A stretch of 64,000 nucleotides of DNA, from assembly GCA_947561395.2 (NCBI GenBank), contig OX387187.1:27571829-27635828 (forward strand), read 5' to 3'. Both the position numbers and the translations under genes were made by a program. Source of the stretch: Buxus sempervirens (lineage: Eukaryota > Streptophyta > Magnoliopsida > Buxales > Buxaceae). The notes beneath the pieces are model-generated. The model searched no databases and was not told where the DNA came from. It saw nothing but the letters and a program-made list of their open reading frames with translations. Shown one piece after another: positions 56,473 to 64,000 of this stretch (positions are counted from its first letter, which is position 1; every line of letters starts with the position of its first letter).

Positions 56473-59400
56473 GTCCCGGAGTTTCCCTAACATGGTAGTG
56501 TAACTTTCATATTGGGCTCTCTGTGAGTCATCTTGGATCTTAAAAGGTATCATAAATAAGTTGAGCCCCAACAAATCTGTATCAAGGATCTTGCTTTCAG
56601 GAGATTGAGAAGAAGAATTATGCTCCCTGGTTGTGTTTCCACATATCATTCCTATGAATGAAGAGGATCTGAAATATTGGGTCATTGCCTTACTGAATTT
56701 CACAATGTTAGCAGGAGAGAGATCATGATCTCGCAATCTGTATTCAGAAATATCATCAGTGACAAGATAAAGACAAACTTCTCTTCCTCAATCAAACAAC
56801 AATGACAACAGTTTTTCAGCATTCACAGCAAAAATTTCTGCAAAATCTTGTGAAAACAACCCATGATGCTATTCAATCCTGAACCTAAATTTTTAGTAAC
56901 GATTATAAAAAGGCAGGAAAATGAGAATTGAGACAATTAGAGCTACGTGTAGGATATTTTTATGAGAATATAAAGCATTTAAGTTCAACTCTTACCATTA
57001 GGATTTTGTTTTTTTGTGTTTTGTTTTAGTTTTTTTTTTCTTCAGACAGCTAATAGAAAGGAATGTACGACGGCAGAAAGCACTAATTAACAGCAAGAGC
57101 CACCCACGAGGAATAGGTGAAAAAAAGAAGCAATTAAATATAAGCAAATTTAAGTTTCACAGAAACATAAGACTCTAGACTCTACCCACTACTCTCTGCC
57201 TCAAAAATCAACAGCCACTGTAGACTAAGCCCTTATAATATCAACCTGCCCCATCCCCTTGAATTCCTTGGTAGAAATGACCCAAGCAGCCAGTAGTAAT
57301 CTGTACTTTCATGGCTGTGTCCACAAATGTACCCCTGTTCTTTTCTCCCCACACTAGCCAAAGTATAGCATAAAAGGTGCAAGACACATGCTCCTATCCC
57401 TCTTTCCCAAGAATGGAAAGCACAACTACAACTGATGATGACAAAGGTTCTTCTGGAAAACCCAAGTGACACATATCAACTGTCTGAAGATCAACCATGT
57501 GTCTAGTATACTCGCAGCGAATCGTAATATGGTCCATGGATTCCCCCTCCTTCAAACACTTTGGAGACAGTGCTCAGGTTGTTCTCTTATGCTGCAAGAC
57601 ATCAAGAGTATTAATTTTACCAACTAAGACAGTCCAGGAAAAGACCTTTACCTTCGGTAGTACTAGGGCTTTCCAAAGTCATGAAACTGAGAAGGTAGGT
57701 GGTAGAGATGTATGGTCAAAGGACAGATGATGAAAAAAGGATCTAGATATGAAGAAACCAAATGAGTCAATGGTCCGCTGACAAGAACCCAGAAACTCAA
57801 GGTGTATCGTGACATTGTTCAGGTCCTCAGGAAAAAGACAGTTACCCAAAGATCCGAAGGCCGAAGTTATATACAGAAAAGTAGGTTCCAATTAAGTCCA
57901 AGAGAGAACCAAGTGAGTATGGCATGAACAAAAGGATCCCAATCAACTTGCAAATGGAAAATATGAGGATATCTGGAAGAGAGGGTATCATTCCCCCACC
58001 ATATGTTGGACCAAAATCTAATAGGAACTCCGGTTTTGAGTTTAAGCTTGATTGAAGTGGAGAAAATGGAGGAGATGGCTGCAATGGCCTTCCACCCTGG
58101 GTTTGCATATTTTTGCTTTAGGCTTAACGCCTCTTCCATTCTTGTGCAAACCAAGTTTACTCGCAAAATGTGAACAAATTGATTTATCAGTAGTATGTTT
58201 TGTGGATGACATGTTCATGTTTTCCCAGGGTGATGAAGAATCAGTTTCTACTATTCTCAAGGTGCTGAAATTTGTTAAGACTTTAACAGGTCTGAGTTGT
58301 AGTGAAGGGAAGAGTTCTATCTTTTTCTGTGGGGTTGATGATCATGTAAAGGATTGAATAAAGCATATTTCAGGTTTCAGGAAAGGGTCCTTACCGGTTA
58401 GATATTTGGGAGTTCCATTAACTTCCAAAAAGCTTACAAGGATGGATTGTGAAATGCTGTTGGAGCGCATAAGGTCAAAAATACAGTCTTGGACTGCACT
58501 CTCTCTATCTTATGCAGGAGGAATTCAGCTTATATCAGCCGTGATTTTTTCCACTCAGGTTCATTGGCTTTCATGTATTATTATTCCAAAAAATGTTTTG
58601 AGATCAATCAACCAGATGTGTAGTAGATTTCTGTAGGCTGGAAGTGGGATGAGGAAGACGATTACACAAGTCAAGTGGCAAGATATATGTGCTCCCAAGC
58701 AAGGAGGAGGATTGGGTGTTCAAAACATCGAAGTGTGGAATCGGGCAGCTAATATGAAGCAGGTTTGGCAAATATCAATTAGAAAACAGTCATTTTCAAT
58801 TGCTTGGATTCATAAATATCAAATCAAAAATACGAATTTTTGGACCTTGAAGATTCAGGATAGTTGCTCATGGGCGTGGCGGAAAATATTGAAGGCAAGA
58901 AATGAAGCTCAACATTTTCTCAAGCATACAGTAAGAGATGGCAAAAACACATGGCTGTGGTATGATATCTGGTTACCATGTTGTCCTCTTTTTAAGTTTA
59001 GACATAGGATCATATACGATTCAGGTTTGCCATTAGATGCTAGAGTGGAAGCCGTTTTTGACCAAGACGAGTGGAGTGTACCTGAGGTTTCTTCTCCGGA
59101 TCTTCAAGAAGCATGGAATGAGTTGCATAAGGTTCCAAGGCCGAATAGGAACATGCCTGATCTGTTAACTTGGGTTCCGTGAGAATGAGGTGAGTTTAGT
59201 ATCAAAGACACTTATAACAGCATCAGAAACAACAAACCAGAGGTTTTATGGAAGCACTTTGTTTGGTTTAACATGAATATCCCTAGACATGCATTCATTC
59301 TGTGGCTTGCAATAAGGGAAAGGCTACTTACACAGGACAGGTTGGTTAAGTATGAGTTGCTGAATTGGATGAAGTGCATCCTTTGCCAAGGGAACCAGGA

Positions 59401-62400
59401 GACAATTCAACATCTCTTTTTTCAGTGCAGGTATAGTATGAATCTCCAGAAGAATATTGTGAGATTAAATGGGTTGAATAAGAGGATCAAGCCATGGAAA
59501 GATGAGGGTCAATAGGCAGTCGGCAAATTCAAAGGGAAAGGAATTATAACAGCAGTTAAGAAATCATCTTTTGCGGCAACGGTTTATCACATTTGGATGG
59601 AAAGGAATAGAGGAGTTTTTAGGAATGAGTTTAAGCCGATGGAGGAGTTATTAAAATATATCAAACAAGATATATATAATAGGTTTAATGGCGAGATTGA
59701 GAAGGTGAAGCATTACCCTCAGAATAGAGAAGTTTTGGAAAATTGGGGCTTGTTTATGGAGTATGTCAGGTAGGGTCTGGTTTTATTTTGTGATCCTTGA
59801 CATAAGGTCTATGTAAGTTTGTATAGACAGGGCCTAAGGGGCCTATGGTGGGAGGGATACTTCTTATGTTTGTAAATATTGTCACACTTTTTAAATGAAA
59901 TATTTACTTACTTTCCAAAAAAAAAATTTACTAGCTATAAATAAATAAAATGAATTTAGAACATTAATCATCTACAATCAAGCCAATAATAAATTCAGGT
60001 CATTCATTTTCATGTTTCATACAAGATTTTCTACATAATCCACATGTTCAATTCAAAATCAATAAGCATTTCATATATTCATATATCAAAAGAAGATAAT
60101 CAAACAATAACAAAGTGAATCAAGATTCTACTACAGTTATTCAATAATAAATATTGGAACAACCACATTAAAAATTCAACAATAAATATCAGTTCAACCG
60201 CTATAATTGACTAGGTAAGCACATGCTATACATACTTTAATTTAATTTATATATATAAGAGAATAAATAAATTCAATTAAATTATTTTAATTATAATAAT
60301 AAGAACTCATCATACTAATATTTATACACTTCCTTGAATTCATTCCCTATTTAATTAATTTATATCTTAACAATAATTGAAATTTTCAGCATTAATTAAC
60401 AACACTAGTGTAGGGAATGTCGACTAAGACTGTGTACCATAAAATAGATGAATTAACTTAAATAAATCAATTCTCAGTTACATAAGGCTTACAATTATTA
60501 ACTCCTTTAATCATTAAAAAAAACAATTATTAATTCCTTCAATTAATAATTTAAGCATAATTATTTTTTTTAATGCCTATAATACCAACTTTTACTTTAA
60601 TTAAGACAATTTCCCTATATTAATAATTTACATTTTAAACATCTAACTCTCACTTTAACTAGGGTTTGTCAATTGAGATAATATCCCTAAGAATTAATAA
60701 TAAATCTTTTTAACCATATAATTAACAATTCAACTAACCAACTAACTAAATTAGCCTGCTAGATTCTAGCTCAAACTGCATCCTTTTCAGTATGTGAAAA
60801 GAATTGGAGTACGTCATCCTCATATATATGAAGCAAAGAAACCTCTTGGCATATGAGAAGTTGCAAAAGCTTGTTTTCTACCATTACAACATGCGGCTAA
60901 AGCAAAAGCAGCTTGAGATTGAGGCACATAACATCATACCAAGATGCTAGTGATGATTTGGAGGATGACGACCGATTTACAAAGTGGGCCAAGAGTAGAA
61001 GTTGCACGGGGCAGATAGCCAGCCCAATGAAGTGCTTGCTAAAGTAGCCACATAGTTGGGGATTGATGCTGACACAGTCGTGAAGAAGGAGGTCGAACCG
61101 TAGAGTAGTCTGGATTCATTTGATGCACTTATTAGGGTTGTTCCTCCATCACATGGGGCCAAGCAACAAGTAGGGACAAGGGATGGGGGAAGGGGATTAA
61201 ACTACAGAACAATTATAGAGAAGAGCAGTCATCAAATAGTGATGATGATGATCGTGGTGGCGGTGATGTTCTCAGGGAGGTTCTTCTTGGATGGAGCCAT
61301 CATAGTCACAGAAATATTGTCAATGGAAGGAGAAGGACAAGAAAGCCATAGCTCTTGAGGAGGAGACTTCCATATCTATAGCTTCGGATCATTGGATGTT
61401 GGAGCTGGAGGTGGAAATGCTTTATCCAAAACTACATCTTATGGACGGTATTAATATTGTGAGGGTGGAGGTGATTACTTACTTGCATAGTCGTCCTATT
61501 ATGGTTATAGTACAAAGGAGGCTGAAGCACATGGTCAGTCTTTTCTCTTCTCCCTACCCATCACTATCTATATCTTATTACCCTCAGTATCCATGTACGG
61601 GGATATTCATGCACATCAATGATGAGTAGTAAGAGAGATATGTGAGGGACTTCGAGGTGTTGCATCACTACACCACGAGCTAAAAGTAGCATCGTTACAA
61701 TGTGGAGAGTTCCTTCAGCATTCAGGGGGTGGAGGTGATGATGGCATTGAGCCAGGTAGACATTCCATGTGGATGTGACTTTCAAGATATTCCGTGTATA
61801 CAAACCCACATGGGATGCAAATGTATTTTTATTTGACATTTAGTCATTTAGGGATGCGATATTTTTCATACACGATTGTGTTGTGCTTTTCTACCCTTAT
61901 GCATGTGTTGTCTTGATCAGCATTCAGCGGATATGACGATGCTAGTGGATTTCCCTCAATTTTCTATATGAGATATTCATGAAATAACTTATGCATCACA
62001 ATATTTATTCCTTTCCTTTTATTTTTTGGATTTTTGGGATGTACTTCACACCTATTTATAGTACAGAGGAGGCTGGAGCACATGGTTATGGTCTTTTCTC
62101 TTCTCCCTACCCCTCACTATCTATATCTTATTACCCTCAGTATCCATGTACAGGGATATTCATGCACATCAATGACGAGTAGTAAGAGAGATATGTGAGG
62201 GACTTCAAGGCGTTGCATCACTATACCATGAACTAAAAGTAGCATCGTTACTATGTGGAGAGTTCCTAGAGCCAAGTAGACATTCCATGTGGATGTGACT
62301 TTCAAGATATTCCGGGTATACAAATCCACATGGGATGCAAATGTATTTTTATTTGACATTTAGTCATTTAGAGATGCGATATTGTTCATACACGATTGTG

Positions 62401-64000
62401 TTGTGCTCTTCTACCCTTATGCATTTGTCTTCATCGGCATTCAGTGGATATGATGATGCCAATGGATTTCCCTCAATTTTCTATGAGATATTCATGAAAT
62501 AACTTATGCATCACAATATTTATTCCTTTTCTTTTATTTTTTGGATGTACTTCACAACTCTTTATGCATTATAAATGAATTAAACAAAAAACAAAAAAAA
62601 TCACACATTTCCCCCGTTTCCCTTCACTTGGCAAAATTTCGCCAAGTTACTGATGGCACGCTGGCGAAATGGGAAATCTAAATCCTTGAGTGCAACGAAG
62701 CATATTTAAGGCTCTAAAATGATTGTGCAGCACGTGCGTTTAAGTCAAGATATGTTTTTTGCATATTTGAAGGTTCTAATTAAAGAACACATTGATTTTG
62801 ATATAAATGTGGGGAACAGGAATTTAAGGTAGAATATATTTTTTGCATATTTGAAGGTTCTCACTACTTTAATTTTCAACAAAAATATATTTACTTAGTT
62901 TTCAAATAAAAAATCATTTAAAAATAATAAAAAGATCATAAAAATATACAATAAATTTGTTAATACCAAGTGTTGTTACTATAATTTTCAAACAATAATA
63001 TTAATTGTTGTCACCTTTAATTAATATATTTATTACACCAATTAAAAATATAATAACAATTTAAAGTTTTGTTACTAGTAAGCAATAATGTGCATTGTTG
63101 CATGTTTGATTTGTATGTTCGTAATTTTCTTTTTAAGCAACATGTTTGATGTGTATTTTGTTGTGATTTATTTTATTCATAATATTTAAGTTTTTTTATA
63201 TGATTGGATGCAAACTAGAGTTGTGCTTCAGGATGATAACTTCATTTATATTTCAGTATCAAATTCAGCTTTATGCCCAAGTACTAATTGTGACCATCAT
63301 TCTTCATATTTTTTTTTATGGTGAATCATGTTTTTCAAATGTTAGGTCTATAGCCAGTCTAATCCTCCTGAGACTGTATTTCAATGAGACCTATGCCAGT
63401 TACAATCCTTTCGTGAATCATATATGCAAATGCTTCTTGAACTATGATCTGGTTGAGAATGCCTGTTAACATCTTGTTGTTGGTTGGAAAAGTCTTTTCC
63501 TACCATTCCAACCTACAAAGAGCCATACTGTTTGTTATATCATGTTCTTCCAAACTTCTTGTCACCAACTTCATGTTCACCCTTTATTCTTCCCTTGGCC
63601 ATGTCTAAAAAGGAAAGGAAAATACAACTTCCTACAAATAATTCTATAATGACTTGCTACAAGACTTTGTTGACAAACCAGCACAATGACTTAATTAACA
63701 TATATGCACTAGGAGTCACCAATGCTTGTACTAATAGTCAGATAGAAATCTTCAGATTTGAATAAGTCCAATCCTTGTGTCGAAAGGCCATGAAGACTAC
63801 TTCATCTTGAAGAAAATCAACAAGCCTTTGACAAACAAAACAATTCTCTCATTGAATTATACTTGCTAGGCCAATGAATCTCTCAATCTATCAATTTGTA
63901 GAACATCATTTGAAAGGTAATAGTGGTAAGGATACTCACTTTGTATGTACGAAAACAGGAGAAGCCATATACTCCTCAACAAACTCCTGCAAGTTGTCTT
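56189..64000 (-). CDS. SMG9: SMG9-like nonsense-mediated mRNA decay factor, C-terminal exons (partial gene)
   Basis: Three exons read right to left: 63940-64000 (runs off the window; LQEFVEEYMASPVFVHT), 56470-56737 (LRDHDLSPANIVKFSKAMTQ ... DLLGLNLFMIPFKIQDDS ... TMLGKLRDQ) and 56189-56341 (VLSMNYKPFAKTLSERDWLR, NSARIWEIVKNSPVIAEYGR, ending GMFRR). The last part matches the end of SMG9 (LRSQVMSM...W...ARIW..V..S..LAEY). SMG9 binds SMG8 and regulates the SMG1 kinase that phosphorylates UPF1. The phases agree across both introns: ACA-AA joins A-TTG. The P-loop-like N-terminal domain lies off the right edge. Intron 56342-56469 begins directly with a long (CT)n tract; intron 56738-63939 is 7.2 kb with LINE debris. 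A GTATGT near 56205 could be an alternative donor, but the frame stops five codons later, so a terminal exon is simpler. Confidence 0.82.
56411..56468. repeat. (GA)n/(CT)n microsatellite abutting a 5' splice site
   Basis: About 29 GA units on the plus strand. On the transcribed strand of the SMG9-like gene the intron reads CCAG|GTCTCTCTCT..., so the repeat starts at the third intron base. Confidence 0.95.
57180..58060 (-). mobile_element. Degenerate L1-type LINE remnant (zf-RVT region)
   Basis: Minus-strand frames read GWKAIAAISSIFSTSIKLKL, PIRFWSNIWWGNDTLSSRYP, then WKALVLPKVKVFSWTVLVGK and INTLDVLQHKRTT. This is the plant L1 LINE region between RT and the C-terminal zinc-binding RT-associated domain. 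Several stops and frameshifts. In the SMG9-like 7.2-kb intron, sense to that gene. Confidence 0.75.
58140..59926 (+). mobile_element. Degenerate L1-type LINE 3' portion with poly(A)
   Basis: The plus strand reads KCEQIDLSVVCFVDDMFMFS (RT catalytic box, FVDD for the usual F/Y-ADD), VRYLGVPLTSKKLT, WTALSLSYAGGIQLISAVIF, TITQVKWQDICAPKQGGGLG, GKNTWLWYDIWLP, NIPRHAFILWLAIRERLLTQ, CILCQGNQETIQHLFFQC and HIWMERNRGVF: the RT C-terminal half through zf-RVT. In-frame stops break it at about 58355, 58634 and 59180. The 3' end is an A10 run at 59917-59926, as expected for a LINE. It is 5'-truncated, opposite in orientation to the neighbouring LINE remnant. Confidence 0.88.
59931..61505. other. AT-rich part of the SMG9-like intron
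   Basis: Very AT-rich from 59931 to about 60780, then decayed sequence that looks formerly coding on the plus strand (DASDDLEDDDRFTKWAKS at about 60941). I cannot name its family; a DNA-transposon remnant is possible. Confidence 0.4.
61506..62565 (+). repeat. 551-bp tandem duplication
   Basis: The unit starting TATAGTACAAAGGAGGCTG at 61506 recurs starting TATAGTACAGAGGAGGCTG at 62057, extending through SYYPQYPCTGIFMHINDE-encoding sequence to TTTTATTTTTTGGA. The copies differ by point changes and a deletion of about 30 bp in the second copy (GGTGGAGGTGATGATGGCAT region at about 61715-61750). Confidence 0.85.
62566..63939. other. Right part of the SMG9-like intron, no gene seen
   Basis: AT-rich, with a short GGCGAAATGGGAAATC-type stretch (62620-62690) reminiscent of 28900-29050. 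Small open frames at 63200-63469 and 63484-63765 are unrecognised and lack coding character. Confidence 0.45.

Noticed and set aside
57497..57730. Plus-strand 77-codon frame
   Set aside because: Opposite-strand shadow of the minus-strand LINE remnant.

Overview
The window is nuclear DNA of a flowering plant, most likely a eudicot with large introns. It has GT-AG introns, plant-type housekeeping genes, Ty3/gypsy and LINE debris, and AT-rich spacers. I cannot name the species. All identifications come from reading translated exons and motifs; no database search was run.

Layout. (1) 806-1341, minus: first coding exon of an HRD1-type ER-associated degradation ubiquitin ligase; the rest lies off the left edge. 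(2) 3454-24672: a 21.2-kb LTR retrotransposon of the Tat-like Ty3/gypsy group in minus orientation, flanked by the 5-bp target duplication GTTTC. It has about 1.1-kb LTRs (roughly 1.5% divergent by hand count), gag, protease, reverse transcriptase, RNase H and integrase on the minus strand, and two tandem plant-mobile-domain (PMD) genes on the plus strand, antisense to gag-pol. Two related 2.4-2.5-kb solo LTRs with Tekay/Del-like ends are nested inside it, each with its own 5-bp duplication: one in the left LTR, one inside the first PMD gene. (3) 25430-34481, plus: NDUFA12, an accessory subunit of mitochondrial complex I, five exons, 164 aa. (4) 38219-54321, plus: a sugar/proton symporter of the plant D-xylose-proton-symporter-like/VGT group, 14 coding exons, 505 aa; its introns hold LINE remnants and microsatellites. 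(5) 56189 to beyond 64000, minus: the C-terminal exons of an SMG9-like nonsense-mediated-decay factor, with a 7.2-kb intron containing two LINE remnants in opposite orientation and a 551-bp tandem duplication.

The host genes are unrelated housekeeping functions (ER protein quality control, respiration, vacuolar or plastid sugar transport, mRNA surveillance) and show no sign of common regulation. The most unusual locus is the retrotransposon. Its two antisense PMD genes share an architecture (PMD domain, Ser/acid-rich linker, coiled-coil C-terminus), carry short spliceosomal-type introns, and are converted to pseudogenes by nonsense codons, a frameshift and a solo-LTR insertion. PMD proteins in plants (MAIN, MAIL1) act in transposon silencing, so a retroelement carrying its own spliced PMD pair is the best candidate here for an undescribed element-host interaction.
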